Source of the DNA: Pardosa pseudoannulata | Lineage: Eukaryota; Arthropoda; Arachnida; Araneae; Lycosidae | NCBI GenBank assembly: GCA_032207245.1 | Contig: CM063500.1 | Span: 79,548,697-79,612,696 of the forward strand | DNA: 64,000 bases | Direction: 5' to 3' | Shown here: positions 1 to 12,300 of the stretch, in pieces | Numbering within the stretch: the first letter of the stretch is position 1 | Layout of the letters: every line of letters begins with the position of its first letter | Notes under the pieces: generated by a model | What the model was told of the DNA's origin: nothing | Seen by the model: only the letters and a program-made list of their open reading frames with translations | Database searches by the model: none | Translations under genes and position numbers: made by a program

Positions 1-390
1 AATAGATCGAAAATTATTTTATTTTTTAACCAACTTTTCGTATTTTATATTGAAATATATAAACAAATATATAGAAATATATAAATAACAACCATAAGAT
101 TTTTGCAAACATATATTTTTTAGTGGATAAATTTATACCAGTATCGTAAATATCAAAAATCAAATAGAAATAGTAGTATATAGTTTTTTTTTTTTCAGAT
201 TGTGTTAAATATAAACATTTTTACATTATAAACAAATGAAAGACAAGAACATTCGGCTTCGTTCTCCCGTATATACCGTTATTTTTGTACCCACAAACAA
301 ACCATGTTGTTACACTAACCCGTAGTAGTACGTGACCCGCGCTCAAGTATCAATCGTCAGAAAACGTACTAGTACGTGTCCAGCAAAGTG
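1..390. mobile_element. piggyBac-like MITE, copy 1 (left end outside window)
   Basis: Non-autonomous DNA transposon without coding sequence. It matches, in order, the elements at 26392-27076 and (inverted) 52395-52904: the block around 243-387 with 'acaagaacattcggct' and 'actagtacgt' motifs is shared by all three. The right end reads ccagcaaagtg and is followed directly by TTAA (391-394), the target site of the piggyBac superfamily. The left inverted repeat lies before base 1, so this copy is incomplete in the window. Subterminal 'acgtactagtacgt' palindromes could fold into a hairpin. Confidence 0.7.
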
Positions 391-870
391 TTAAAAGTTA
401 TAAAATTTACGCTTGTTCAAAATGTAAATAAAAAAAACACAAACAAGTTCTTCTATATTAACTTATTAGCAAACTGCAAGTTACTGTTAAAAAAAGTGTC
501 ACTACAGAAGTCTACGTTTCGTTCAAAGTATCAGCAGATGGATTATACATTGTTCCCAAACTAATTCAAGTGCAGAGTAATGCTGTTTTGTTACCTTTTG
601 TTGCTAGTTTTAGAAATAGCCAAGAGTTTAAAATCCTACTTATTAAACATACAAATATTTCGGCTACTAATAGTTATAAAATTAACACTTGTTTAAATGT
701 GAATAGAAAAACACAAACTAGTTCTTCTACAATAACTTATTAGCAAACAAAAAAAGTTTAAAAAAAATGTCACTACAGAAGACTACGTTTCGTTCAACGT
801 ATCAGCAAATGGATCATACATTGCTCGCAAACTAATTCAAGTGCAGAGAAATGCTGTTTTGTTACCTTCA
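388..870. repeat. two-copy tandem duplication, 271-bp period
   Basis: Bases about 388-600 and 660-870 are direct copies, for example 'gtcactacagaag' at 498 and 769 and 'gtgcagag' followed by 'aatgctgttttgttacctt' in both. The copies differ by scattered substitutions and small indels. Neither copy carries a convincing open frame; the short ORF at 376-564 is not conserved as an ORF in the second copy. The first copy abuts the piggyBac TTAA target site. Confidence 0.75.
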
Positions 871-1083
871 GTTCGTTTCATCTTCGCCATTCTTCAGAAT
901 TACGAACAACCTAAATGTTGATAAATACTATCCACTGAAGTCCAATCATCAGTAACACTAATGAGAGCGTAGTTATAACGTAAAATTGAAATGTATCATT
1001 GTCTATGGACACTTCTTCTCGATTCTTTTAAATCACAGACATAACATTCATGGAGGAAAAGGGTTTTCAGTAGCGACATTAAT

Positions 1084-1212
1084 GACCGGTTTCACCAAAG
1101 TCGTTTAACAGCTAACCGTGATTAACTCATGGCTCCAACCAATGGTGGGACACAATTCTCCGTTTAAACAGAGATTAATCATGGTTAATCGTTAAAAGAC
1201 TTTGGACCTAAA
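1084..1212. mobile_element. hairpin MITE, copy A
   Basis: About 130 bp, nearly palindromic: 'caccaaagtcgtttaacagc' at the left and its inverse (...gttaaaagactttgg) at the right, with a non-palindromic centre 'catggctccaaccaatggtg'. Related copies lie at 2488-2626, 46286-46425 and 46847-46982. There is no coding capacity. The family is not named here. Confidence 0.7.
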
Positions 1213-1307
1213 AAGGATGTATTTAATAGGATGCTTATATCCAATCTACTATGAGTAAATACTCACTAAATTTAAGTACTTTTGCATCTTCGATGGTTTT
1301 TATATCA

Positions 1308-2265
1308 CAAAAGAATTTTATTGATTTTTATGCTTTGTCTTATAACTGTGAAAACAAATTGGTTCACACCTCAGTTAATTACAACAGAAGAAGGCCAAAT
1401 CTCATAATCACTTACAGCTAATCAGAGATTATTTATTAAACAAATATACAACAGCAAATCTCTAATTATCTGTGTTCGACTTTGATGATATTGGATAGAA
1501 GTGACTTTCTGTTGATGACAGTCAATGATAATTTATTCGTCTATCACTTTTGTACCGAATTTCGTTGTACGTCACCTTCGTCAGATTGCGAAATGACAGC
1601 AAACGATAATTCGGTACGTGATACATGCGGAAAGTTACCAATAGTTTAGGTTGATGTAAATTTACATGTAACCCACAGATACCAAATTTCGGCTCTCAAA
1701 ATTTCTCGAGCTGACGTCAACTTGACGTCATACCGCAATGCGGTACGAACCGCAACTCCCGAGTAAGGGCCCTAGCATGACTTACAACGACATCTCAGAA
1801 TTTAAAAAATACAACATAGCATACACCCATCTAAATACTTAGTACGGAACTCAAGACCGAACAATCACAAAAAAATTTTATTGATTTTGTGCTTTGTCTT
1901 ATAACTGTGAAACAAATTGGTTCACGACTCGGTTAATTAAGACAGGAAAGACCAATCTTCATAATCCCTTATATATCAGAGATATTATTTTACAAATATA
2001 CATACGGAAAAAATCTCTAATTATCTGTGTTCGACTTTGGTGATATTGGATAGAAGTGACTTTCTGTTGATGACAGTCAATGATAATTTATTCGTCTATC
2101 ACTTTTGAATGTATAGAGTCGCTTGAAGCTAATCAGAGATTATTTACTAAACAAATAAACGGCAGCAAGTCTCTGATTAGTTGTATTTAATTTTTGTAAG
2201 ATCAGGTCGACGTGACTTTCTGTTAAAGACAGTCACGATAATTTAGTCGTCGATCTCTCTTGAAT
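1308..2265. repeat. local tandem duplication, 560-bp period plus partial third copy
   Basis: A block at about 1310-1555 ('gctttgtcttataactgtg' ... 'gacagtcaatgataattta') recurs at about 1870-2108 and partly at 2112-2265. Each copy holds an inverted repeat of the type gctaatcagagatta / tctctgattagt, so each could fold. The stretch between copies contains a GC-richer piece at 1700-1790 with two TGACGTCA-like motifs and the tail 'gagtaagggccct', which resembles the end of the MITE at 39116-39275. No gene is seen. Confidence 0.7.
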
Positions 2266-2487
2266 ATGTCAGTACCGATTTCTGAAGTATAGAGCGATTT
2301 CAAGTAACTTCACAAACCACTTTAATGTCCTTCCCATTCATTTTTCTGTTTACGATATCCAATAGGCAACCAATATGCTGCCCTTCCGTTTGAAATGAAA
2401 ACTAGACTCGTAATGAGTTGAGATATGACTTGCTACGTGAATTTACCTTATGACTGTCATAGAAATATAAATTTTCAAGGAAAAGAC

Positions 2488-2626
2488 TAAGGCTGGTCTC
2501 ACCGAAATCGTTTAACGGCTAACTGCGATTAACCCATGGCTCCAACCAATGGTGGGACGCCATTCTCCGTTAAACAGAGATTAATTGCAGTTAGCCGTTA
2601 AATGACTTTGATGAGACCGGCCCTAA
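2488..2626. mobile_element. hairpin MITE, copy B
   Basis: Same family as copy A. The ends are aggctggtctcaccgaaatc and gactttgatgagaccggccct, an inverted pair, with TA at both outer edges (consistent with a TA target site, as in Tc1/mariner MITEs). The flanking DNA at about 2340-2490 reappears inverted at 46425-46600, so this copy is part of a longer dispersed repeat. Confidence 0.75.
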
Positions 2627-2754
2627 GGAAATCATAGCTTTTCGATTATATTCTCGAACTACACTGGTGTGTCAAAGTTAAGCAACAAGTGGGGTTTTGC
2701 CATTACTCCACGAGAAATCATCTGAGACACATGAAATCAGAGATAGAGTTGTGA

Positions 2755-3135
2755 GCAGTGGAAAAAACCTGGTTTAAACCCAGGAAAAAACTGGGTTTTT
2801 TGGGAAGGGAATTTTGAAAATTTCCAAAACATGGGAATTTTGAAATATTTTGAAGTCGTCAATTCCTATAACACAGTGAGAAACACCATTTTTTTTCTGT
2901 CTCTGTTGTAGACCTCAAAAATTAATATTTTCACAAAATTTAACTATTATATGCTATGAAACAAAAACTGAATAATTGGGATTAACTAACTATATTTGGC
3001 AAGGTATCATGTTTAGCATGAAAGTATGAGTATATTTTTCCTTTGAGAAATATCCAATATTTTTATTATTACATAAATATTACGCAATAATCTGTAGTGT
3101 CACAAAACCCATAAATCATTATTTTTCTTGGATAA

Positions 3136-3169
<34 letters not shown>

Positions 3170-3183
3170 ATATATATATATAA

Positions 3184-3245
<62 letters not shown>

Positions 3246-3780
3246 GTGAGTGTGTGTGTGTGTGTAGGAATTGGACACAAAATGCAACAGTGTCATTTGA
3301 TGACACCTTTAAATGATATATACGTTACAAAAAATAATAAACTGTTATTTTAAAGTTAAAGATATTTATTTTTATATTATAGAAAGAGCGGAAAAAGTTT
3401 AACATAAAGCAATTTGCATAATAAATAAGGATAAAAAATAATGTATATAATTATTATATTAGCAACTAAAATTGAATCAACCAGTTATGTGCTTGATATA
3501 AGACTAACAGGGTAATTAATTACATAAGTACTACTATAAAATTATTTAAGTACTCATTGCTATTATTTCTTGAATATATATATATATATATTGCCAAAAG
3601 TAAAAAAATCTTTTAGAAATAATATGCTAGTTCTTAAATAGCCACTGTTGAAAAATAAATGTAAACATTGTTTAAAGGATTTCTTCCCAAAGTTACCAAA
3701 ATTCCTGGTTTATTCCTCAAAATTCCCGTGTTTATTCCCACCTATTCAAAATTCCGGGATTTTTACATCTCTAATCAGAG
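2755..3780. mobile_element. possible degenerate hAT-like element with CCTGG/CCCAGG ends
   Basis: The left part has nested 'aacctggtttaaacccagg' palindromes; the right part (3690-3765) has 'attcctggtttattcctc' and 'aaattccgggattttta', giving rough inverted termini. The interior is AT-rich with a large microsatellite. No transposase is visible and target-site duplications are not clear, so the boundaries are approximate. A similar AAAAACCCAGG motif appears at 16150. Confidence 0.35.
3138..3268. repeat. compound microsatellite (CT)n-(TA)n-(TG)n
   Basis: About 15 CT units, then a long TA tract with one break, then about 10 GT units. The Arg-Glu and Tyr-Ile repeat frames predicted across it on the - strand are artefacts of the dinucleotide repeats. 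Confidence 0.95.
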
Positions 3781-3901
3781 ATGAGGGAGAGTATTATGTA
3801 CTTAAAGGATGACAAAAGCATCGGCACTGAAAAAGTAAATACAATACATACGGTATGGAATCAAACAAAAACAAGCTTTATTGAACGCATAGTATTGTGA
3901 C

Positions 3902-4262
3902 TCATGATTGTCTATCTAAGATGAACAACAAGTACATGTTCCATAATATGGATATGCCCTCCCTTACGGCAATGGCTACTTTGCACCATCTCCGCATACT
4001 CAGAACCAGCTGGTCCAACATTGCTTGGAGTAGGAGTGCCCATTCCGTAGTCAGCATCTGTTTGAGTTGTTGGGTGTTCTCCGGAGGATGTAAGCGTGCT
4101 GAAGTGCGCCTCCCCAAAGTATCCCACTCATGTTCGATAGGATTTAAATCAGGGGAGTAAGCGGGCTAATCCATTCGAATGATATCTTCACTTTCCAGTA
4201 GCTCCTCAACAGCAAGAGTCCGATGGGGCCGTGCATCGTCTGCATTACTTTGGCTGGACGCC
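3902..4262 (-). pseudogene. Tc1-like DD34E transposase, C-terminal part
   Basis: Reading the - strand from about 4262 gives the block ADDARPHRT, then in the same frame MD*PAYSPDLNPIEHEWD, followed by about 60 residues of C-terminal tail ending near 3902. DDARPH and SPDLNPIEHEW are hallmark motifs of Tc1 transposases; from the first Asp of DDARPH to the Glu of NPIEHE there are 34 intervening residues, as in the DD34E group. A stop replaces the usual Trp before PAYSPD, so this copy is dead. The preceding catalytic block lies on the opposite strand next door (see 4378-4540). Confidence 0.8.
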
Positions 4263-4377
4263 TGCACAAAGGTGGACTAAGGGGAGTATCAGAAGCAATT
4301 CTCAACGCGTTTTAAATTGGAGAGAGGTCGGGACCCGGTTTTATCCTAAAAATCAAGGAAATACATCGTTAAGATAG

Positions 4378-4540
4378 TCATGGAGTTCTTGTCTGAGGAG
4401 GCATTATGCTGAACGGACGAACTGAGCTCCACGTTTTCGACAGAGGTTCTGTAACCGGGGATCGCTATTGTCGGGAGGTACTCTTTCCCCATGTGAGTCT
4501 GTCCCGAGGTGCCATTGGCCCGGACCTCATTTTTACGTAA
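4378..4540 (+). pseudogene. Tc1-like transposase, central part, opposite orientation
   Basis: The + strand reads GGIMLNGRTELHVF, then RGSVTGDRYC, then SLSRGAIGPD, the stretch that in Tc1 transposases comes immediately before the DDARPH block. Here that next block is on the - strand at about 4200-4260. The two halves therefore face away from each other across about 4262-4378. An in-frame stop precedes GGIM. This is a relic, most simply explained by an inversion inside one copy or by two fragments inserted side by side. Confidence 0.7.
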
Positions 4541-4554
4541 AATTTTTACGTAAA

Positions 4555-5040
4555 AATGCCATGCAAATTGAGGTATCTATGCTAGATGAACAGTCAGTGA
4601 CTTAGATGTAGAGTACGTTTTTATACAAAAATGATATAAGTTTTTTAATACAAAAATTTAACACCATTTATTAAACTTATAAATTTTCTGATTGCCTAAT
4701 ATGCACTGCTAGCCCGGCGGTAGTTTGTGGAATCTAAACCCGGTCTATTACCTTTAATCATTAAGGAAGGCTTGTCAAGGGCGGGACCATAATAAATTTC
4801 TTTTTTGTAGTGGTGTAATTTTCCGGGACTCGAAGGCACCTTTCATGCCTTATCAGTTCTACCGTCTATAGAGCTTTGGAAACTGATGTTCGCGATGTCA
4901 CAATATATTTAATAATGATCATGAATTAAATAATAAAAACTTTATTACATAAACTGAAAACTAGAATAAATAGAATAATAATAAAATTTAGCTATAGCAT
5001 GTACGTACATGCATATATATTTTTATACTACATTTTATAC
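4555..5040. repeat. dispersed repeat, copy 1
   Basis: Matches 6936-7330 in the same orientation, including 'gccatgcaaattgaggtatc', 'gtcaagggcgggaccataat' and the palindrome gcatgtacgtacatgc. Copy 1 carries an extra 70 bases or so around 4675-4740 that copy 2 lacks. No coding potential. Confidence 0.8.
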
Positions 5041-5700
5041 AACGTTTTTGAATGATTAATTTTGAAGATTTTAGGCATGGGTTTTTAAAAATTCCTTGTA
5101 GATTATATATTTGTAGTCACAGCCGTACCTAGGGTTTGGCAAAGGTGGCATCTGCCAAGGGCGCATCAGTCTTGGGCGCCGCACCATGAAGAAAATGGGG
5201 TCCGAAAGAGAACGATTCGCCCCAAGTAAAAATAAGGAAAACTTGAAAAATAGTTTTTTTATTATAAAATCCAATGTGTTTATAAATGATTTTTTAATGA
5301 ATTTTCTTATTTTTTTAAAATGCTTCTAGAGACTAAACTTGTTATATATTCTTACAAAATGTTTACCAAACACTCGTAACATGCCTAAATACAAATCCGG
5401 GTATTCGTTTCAAATTTTAAAGTTATTAAAACTAAATTTAAATTTAGAAATTCGCCAATTTTCTGTGAAAATTCAACGTTGAAATAAAAAAAGAATTCCC
5501 CTCAAAAAACTATTCAGTTTATTAGCAAAATAATACCTACAAAGAGTTTAAAAATATTAAGTATTAATAAGGTAAAAATAGAAGAAAAATTAAAAATTAA
5601 TGTACTAGGAACATTTTAAGAACTAACAAAATATTTTGAGAGTTTATTCTGAATATATGGCAGAAAAAAAGTCATGTTTACATATTTTTTCACTATATAT

Positions 5701-5867
5701 AGGCCGAACGATGGCCTATTGGTTAGGGTGCTGGCCTTGTGCTCGTGGGTTCGAATTCCACAGTGCCATGGATGTTCGTAGCCGTTCGGAATCGGCTTTA
5801 AGCAGTAGGCCCCTGTCTCATTAGCCCTCGTGTTGCAAAAAGTAGACCGTAGAACTCCAAACCAAAC
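5701..5867 (+). mobile_element. tRNA-derived SINE, copy 1
   Basis: The tRNA-like head has an A-box-like 'tggcctattggttaggg' and a B-box-like ggttcgaattcc. The body reads 'gatgttcgtagccgttcgga', then 'ctttaagcagtaggcccc', and the tail ends in 'ctccaaaccaaacc'. It is flanked by the direct repeat cactatatat (5691-5700 and 5868-5877), the expected target-site duplication of a retroposed SINE. No poly(A) tail; the 3' end is an (AACC)-type repeat. Confidence 0.9.
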
Positions 5868-5922
5868 CACTATATATGGTCGTAGGGGCGCAGACCAGGT
5901 TTTTGCCACAGGTGCTAAAGGA

Positions 5923-6564
5923 CAGGGCCGTAGCCAGAAATTATATTCGGAAGGGAAAATTGTTTTTTGTGAAGAATACTTCAATAAAACTACAGGTATT
6001 TTTTTTATGTATGTATACTCCTAATGAGTATCATAATGCAATGTGATTTTTAAAATATCAAAATAACTAAAAATTATCTGATGAACAAATTTATAGCTTT
6101 GAATTAGTAATGCAGTAACTACACAATGAATTAAATAGTAAAACTAACATTGAAAATATATAAACTATACATGGTATTAAATTCTAATTTTTAAAATAGA
6201 AGTATAACAAAAGAAAACGAATAACTTTGAAAGAAAATGAAAAATTTCAAATTCTTACCAGCATATTATAAAATATGCTCTTTTTGAAATTTTCGCCAAA
6301 AAATTCTCAAAAAATTTTTTTTTTTGATTCCACAACACTATTGTGATGAGTTGCCAAAAGTGTTAGTCACTCTATTCTAACACGCCGAATCTAATATGTA
6401 CCTACTCCTTAACTCAACGCCACTATTCTAAACCCACTGCTGTCTATACACAGCTAGGCAGAGAACACACCCACACACATGGTTCATTTTTTTCCACGAA
6501 ATAGTTTTTTAGAATTTCGGAGGGGGATCAGTCCCCTAAATCCCTCCCCTTGCCTACGGCTTTG
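5923..6564. mobile_element. non-autonomous hAT element, copy 1
   Basis: Ends are cagggccgtag and ctacggctttg (imperfect inverted repeat). The element is bounded by a perfect 8-bp direct repeat ctaaagga at 5915-5922 and 6565-6572, the target-site length of the hAT superfamily. The interior is AT-rich without a transposase. A longer relative lies at 50396-52115. The host DNA ('ggtgctaaaggacctag') belongs to a repeat also present at about 52150 and 53060, where the site is empty. Confidence 0.85.
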
Positions 6565-6935
6565 CTAAAGGACCTAGTTATGCCCCTGTTGTAGTATATG
6601 CTATTACATACAAATTTTTCATTATGTTCTAGATTAAATTTTCTATTAAAACAGATAACTGAAAATGGCGTTGAACATTAGTTACTTCGGGAATCCGAGT
6701 CTATATTATTCATTAGAGAAGATGTGATGTATAGTTCATGTTCTGTAACGCCACTACGTCGATACATAACAAATATCTATTAAAACAGCAACAGGTGTTG
6801 ATATATCAGGTACTGATCAAACAACCGTTGACTCCTGTAAGAAAATTTTCCTGTCGAACCACACGAGATCATTTAGGTTTTAACCTTCATATGCGCCTTC
6901 CCCGGTTTAATTCAGTGGGCCTTCAAATGAGGTAA

Positions 6936-7330
6936 TGCCATGCAAATTGAGGTATCTATGCTAGATGAACAGTCAATATCTTATATGTAGAGTACGTTTT
7001 TATACAAAAATGATGTAAGTTTTTAATCCAAAAATTTAACACCATTTAACCATTAAGGAAGTCTTGTCAAGGGCGGGACCATAATAAATTTCTTTTGTGT
7101 AGTAGTGTAATTTTCTGGGACTGGAAGGCACCTTTCATGCCTTATCAATTCGACCGTCTTAGAGCATTGGAAACTGATGTTCACGATGTCACAATATATT
7201 TAATAATGATCATGAATTAAATAATAAAAACTTTATTACATAAACTGAAAACTAGAATAAATAGAGTAATAATAAAATTTAGCTATAGCATGTACGTACA
7301 TGCATATATATTTTTATACTACATTTTTAA
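6936..7330. repeat. dispersed repeat, copy 2
   Basis: Second copy of the 4555-5040 repeat, direct orientation, with one internal deletion. Both copies end in the same 'catatatatttttatactac'. It lies a few hundred bases upstream of the XKR gene. Confidence 0.8.
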
Positions 7331-7599
7331 AAAAATTATGCTTTAAAAAGAAGGTTGTGCTTGAATGAGTGAGTGGTTTATGGGTATAATAAAAATGGGA
7401 AGCATAGGCTAATAAAGTGTTTTCTATAGTATGAAAATTAATACACATTGATGATGTGGTATGAAAGCATATTTTTATATGGGATACAAATACATATTTT
7501 AAAGCCTCCCCAAAGAGAAGCGCCTCCCAGTTTGATGACCTCTGGTTTACAATGTAAGACTACGAGAAATTGTAGTGAGATATTGAGACGACCCCTGAA

Positions 7600-7740
7600 A
7601 TGTAAAACTTAAACAAATGTGAAAGCACGCATGCGCCAGTCCTGCCCGGCTCCGATGGGACATCGAAAACATAGCACAACAAACCCTGAAGAGAAAGTGG
7701 ATGTGTTGTGGCGCCTGATTTGTACAGGGAAAAACTTTTG
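7600..7740. promoter_or_regulatory. candidate promoter-proximal GC-richer segment of the XKR gene
   Basis: A GC-richer island in AT-rich DNA about 200-330 bp upstream of the XKR start codon. It includes gcacgcatgcgcc (7625-7637), close to the NRF1-type motif GCGCATGCGC. No TATA box or initiator can be placed with confidence, and a 5' untranslated exon farther upstream cannot be excluded. Confidence 0.3.
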
Positions 7741-7937
7741 ATTAGTTACTAATTTATTAATTAATTTAGTATTTTCTGTATTAGTTAATGTATAACATAA
7801 CACAGAAGATTTGCTTAATATGGACAATAACATGACCTACTGACTTGGGATAAAATCACCGGTGTAGTTTTATTTCTCAGAAATTTCAGTTACAACAGAG
7901 TATTAAGTTTACAATCGATGGTGTTTAAATAAATAAA

Positions 7938-8287
7938 ATGAGTCAAAACGGTAATGTTCCCATGACAGATCGAGAATCTGCTGTAAAACCCACTTACAAG
8001 AAGACAGAAATTACACTTATTAAGATTTTATGTTGTTTATTTTCACTAATTACATTTCTTGCGGATGTAGGCTCAGATATATATGTAGCTGTCAAACATC
8101 ATCAGAATGGTAACGAGATATATCTTCATTTGACTATCCTCTTTGTAATTTTGCCTGCTGTTATTATGTCTTTGGCCAGTTTTAGGTGGTACATAATGGA
8201 TAGTTCAAATCCTAACCTAAAGGTATCAAAAACCCATTGGATAATAAGAGCAATATGTTTAGTGTTACTGATGGCTCCAGCATTAAG
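7938..8287 (+). CDS. XKR gene, coding exon 1
   Basis: Residues 1-116 plus two bases of codon 117. It holds the initiator Met, a hydrophilic N-terminus and the first hydrophobic segments, including FLADVGSDIYVA. The donor is AAG|GTGAGT at 8288; reading on gives an immediate stop, which supports splicing here. Confidence 0.9.
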
Positions 8288-8819
8288 GTGAGTTTTAAGT
8301 GTTTTAAGTTAACTGCTTAAATTTTAAGAAATAGACTTTTGTCTAATGAAAGTTGTCATGAAGTACCTACAAAGTACTCTCAGGGTTCCCACAGTCCTTA
8401 AAAGTCCTTAAGAACTCTTTAATTTTAGCTTTCATTATTAAGAGCCCTTAAAACTACTTAATTTTTGTCAAAGGTCCTTAAAAACTCTTTCATTTTTAAA
8501 TTGGAATGCGATCGATTTCTCCATCGATGAGATCCACAGTCTCATGTGATTTCCTATCAGTTTTCTTATATGACAAATATGTAATCTTTTGTATACTTAA
8601 AAGGTTTAAAGTATAAAGTCAGTTGCCCTTTCCTAATAGCTAACAGTCATGCAGATTTTAATTAAACGAAGCCTGGAGGATGGGGGTTTGTAGATATTTT
8701 AGTTACTTATGGAAGCTTAATTTTCCTTGCATTGAATGTAATAGGAAAGTCTAAAACTTTCTTCTTTCCCAGGCAGTGCTGGGTATAATCAACTAGTATA
8801 TATATATAAACTTATATAA

Positions 8820-8882
<63 letters not shown>

Positions 8883-9306
8883 TCATTTTTAAACTCTCAG
8901 GAAGTACTGTTTATAATATTGTTTTTATTCAAAATTTATTTTTAGTTTGATCACTCAAAAAACTTTAGATGTATATTTTTCAAAATTAATTTTTGTCAAA
9001 TAGATTTATCTTGTATTAATTTTTATAAATTTTTAAAAACTTAATTCTGAAATATTCTAGGGCATTTCTTGAACATGCCTTGTCTGGTTCGTAATCTTTA
9101 AAATATGTTCCTCAGGAGACAGGGTTTATGCTGTTATGTCGTGTATTTCAAGTAGGCCCTTATAAAAAGTTACTTTGGTCCTTAGAAAGTCCTTAAAAAG
9201 TCCTTAATTTTTGTTCTGGAAAGAGTGGGAACCCTGTACTCTCTCGGTTTATACATTCAGTTAAATTGTTTCACAGTGTTTTTATGAGACAGATTGAATT
9301 TAAGAA

Positions 9307-9369
<63 letters not shown>

Positions 9370-12300
9370 TTTAAAGTTTCTCATACATAAGTATGAAGTT
9401 TTCATTCACAAAATTGTTTTTTTTTTTTAAATAAAAAGAATTAGCAGCCCTGACACTAAGGTTAAAATAAGTGGAGGCATGGTAAAAATTTATTTTCATT
9501 TTCTTATAAGACTTGAGGATGTTAATATATTCCAAAGCTCAAAATGAGCAATATTCATCTCAAGGTTGCGTCACTGTGAATATTTTTTCATTATCACACT
9601 CAGGGCCCGATCTAGGCAAAGTTGGGCCCCGGGCCTGGTAGTCTTTTGGGCCCCACACCCCTACCCTCCTTTCAAGGCAAAAAAAAAAATTATAGAAGGA
9701 TACAAACAAATATTTTTGGACGAAAGTTTATATTAATTTTAAATATGATGTAAATAAGTAAACTCAGGGCCTGATCTAGGCAAAGTTGGGCCCAGAGCCT
9801 GGTAGTTTTTTGGGCCCCACACCCCTACCCTCCTTTCAAGGCAAAAAAAAAAAAAAAAAAAATTATAAAAGGATACAAACAAATATTTTTGGACGAAAGT
9901 TTATATTAATTTTAAATAGGATGTAAATAAGTAAACTCAGGTCCTGATCTAGGCAAAGTTGGGCCCAGGGCCTGGTAGTCTTTTGGGCCCCATGCCCCTA
10001 CCCTCCTTTCAAGGCAAAAAAAAAAAAAAATTATAAAAGGATACAAACAAATATTTTTGGACGAAAGTTTATATTAATTTTAAATAGGATGTAAATAAGT
10101 AAACTCAGGGCCTGATCTAGGCAAAGTTGAGCCCAGGGCCTGGTAGTCTTTTGGGCCCCACGCCCCTACCCTCCTTTCAAGGCAAAAAAAAAAAAAAAAT
10201 TATAAAAGGATACAAACAAATATTTTTGGACGAAAGTTTATATTAATTTTAAATAGGATGTAAATAAGTAAACTCAGGGCCTGATCTAGGCAAAGTTGAG
10301 CCCAGGGCCTGGTAGTCTTTTGGGCCCCACGCCCCTACCCTCCTTTCAAGGCAAAAAAAAAAAAATTATAAAAGGATACAAACAAATATTTTTGGACGAA
10401 AGTTTATATTAATTTTAAATAGGATGTAAATAAGTAAACTCAGGGCCTGATCTAGGCAAAGTTGAGCCCAGGGCCTGGTAGTCTTTTGGGCCCCACGCCC
10501 CTACCCTCCTTTCAAGGCAAAAAAAAAAAAAATTATAAAAGGATACAAACAAATATTTTTGGACGAAAGTTTATATTAATTTTAAATATGATGTAAATAA
10601 GTAAACTCAGGGCCTGATCTAGGCAAAGTTGAGCCCAGGGCCTGGTAGTCTTTTGGGCCCCACGCCCCTACCCTCCTTTCAAGGCAAAAAAAAAAAAATT
10701 ATAAAAGGATACAAACAAATATTTTTGGACGAAAGTTTATATTAATTTTAAATATGATGTAAATAAGTAAACTCAGGGCCTGATCTAGGCAAAGTTGAGA
10801 CCCAGGGCCTGGTAGTCTTTTGGGCCCCACGCCCCTACCCTCCTTTCAAGGCAAAAAAAAAAAAAAAATTATAAAAGGATACAAACAAATATTTTTGGAC
10901 GAAAGTTTATATTAATTTTAAATAGGATGTAAATAAGTAAACTCAGGGCCTGATCTAGGCAAAGTTGAGCCCAGGGCCTGGTAGTCTTTTGGGCCCCACG
11001 CCCCTACCCTCCTTTCAAGGCAAAAAAAAAAAAAAAAAAAAAATTATAAAAGGATACAAACAAATATTTTTGGACGAAAGTTTATATTAATTTTAAATAG
11101 GATGTAAATAAGTAAACTCAGGGCCTGATCTAGGCAAAGTTGGGCCAAGTTGGGATGTAAATAAGTAAACTGGAGTGTGTTTGAGATAAAATTGTCGACA
11201 TTTTAATTGTTTTTATATAATTTCTGAATAAGGTTTCATGAAATATTACTTGAAGAATTAACAAAAAACATCTTACAATTTTGTTAGTTAAATTATTTAA
11301 AATTTAATAATTAAGTACCATATTTTAGGGGGCCTAGGTCCAGTCAGCCCGTGCTTTAATCAGGCCCTGAATTCACACTTCTGCTACAATTCATAAAATT
11401 AATTCTATCAGAAATAGGGAGAAATATTTTTTCCTACCTCACTGCTTTGTTGCAAAGATTTGTACTATAGAACTTTGAGTTTTAACCCTTTCATGGGCTG
11501 TGAGAAGATTACTTCCCACCTACATGATCTTACAAAATACACCTGTGGGAAGCGCAAAACCCATTAAATATATTGGTCTTGTTATTGAAAAGAAAGGAAG
11601 TCTGATTCCTGCTTTGGTTTTACACTGTCATCAATTGTTCGGTCGATTGAATAAAATTAGCAGCTCTGTTTTGAAAGTTTGGAAATGTGGAGTGAGAAAT
11701 AAATGGTCCACAAAAGGGTTAAAAAACCTTTTATGGGGCAGGATGTAATTTTTCTTAACCACCTCCTATTTTTCTTTTATTCATGGTTTCTGCGCACCTG
11801 GAAATTCAGGGAAAGTCATGGAAAATCATGGATTTAGGCAATGGATTAATTTTGTCATGGAAAGTCTTGATTTTTCAAGTAAAATGAGTAAAAGTTATGG
11901 AAAGTCATGGATCCGCCAAACTACCGATTAAAAAAATGCATCAAATTGTTTAATTCTATTTTTATTTGTCATTTGGCTGAAGTTACTGAGTTTGGTATTT
12001 ATTGCCAAGTAAAATTTGTTCACCAAGGAAACTCAAAGCAAGGAAACTTAATGGGTGGGTAAATGTATATTATTCTGGTTTTTTCTTAAATTGTAGATTA
12101 AAATTTTATTAATATAATAATAATTATTTTTTTAATAAAAATTATTTAAGATTTTTGCACAAAATATAAGTTTATCTCTAGGGATGTTGTATATAAACAT
12201 TATAGGGTTATATTTGGTTATTATTCCTGGTCACCTGGATAATACTAAAGTACCCTGAATTCAAATTGGAAACATTTAGATTAAAAAATTACTATATGAT

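Noticed and set aside
3069..3306. ORFs of Tyr-Ile and Arg-Glu repeats
   Set aside because: They are translations of (TA)n and (CT)n microsatellites; the same applies to the ORFs at 40865-41095, 41340-41840, 42093-42326, 43281-43589 and 46004-46301.
5616..6024. ORFs on both strands, including one of 122 codons
   Set aside because: They are read through a SINE and the start of a hAT element.
9601..11145. CRISPR-like array of regular repeats
   Set aside because: There are no unique spacers; whole 168-bp units are repeated, which is a tandem array inside a transposon in a eukaryotic intron.
11500..11748. 82-codon + strand ORF
   Set aside because: It lies almost entirely inside a TTAA-flanked MITE and has no family signature.
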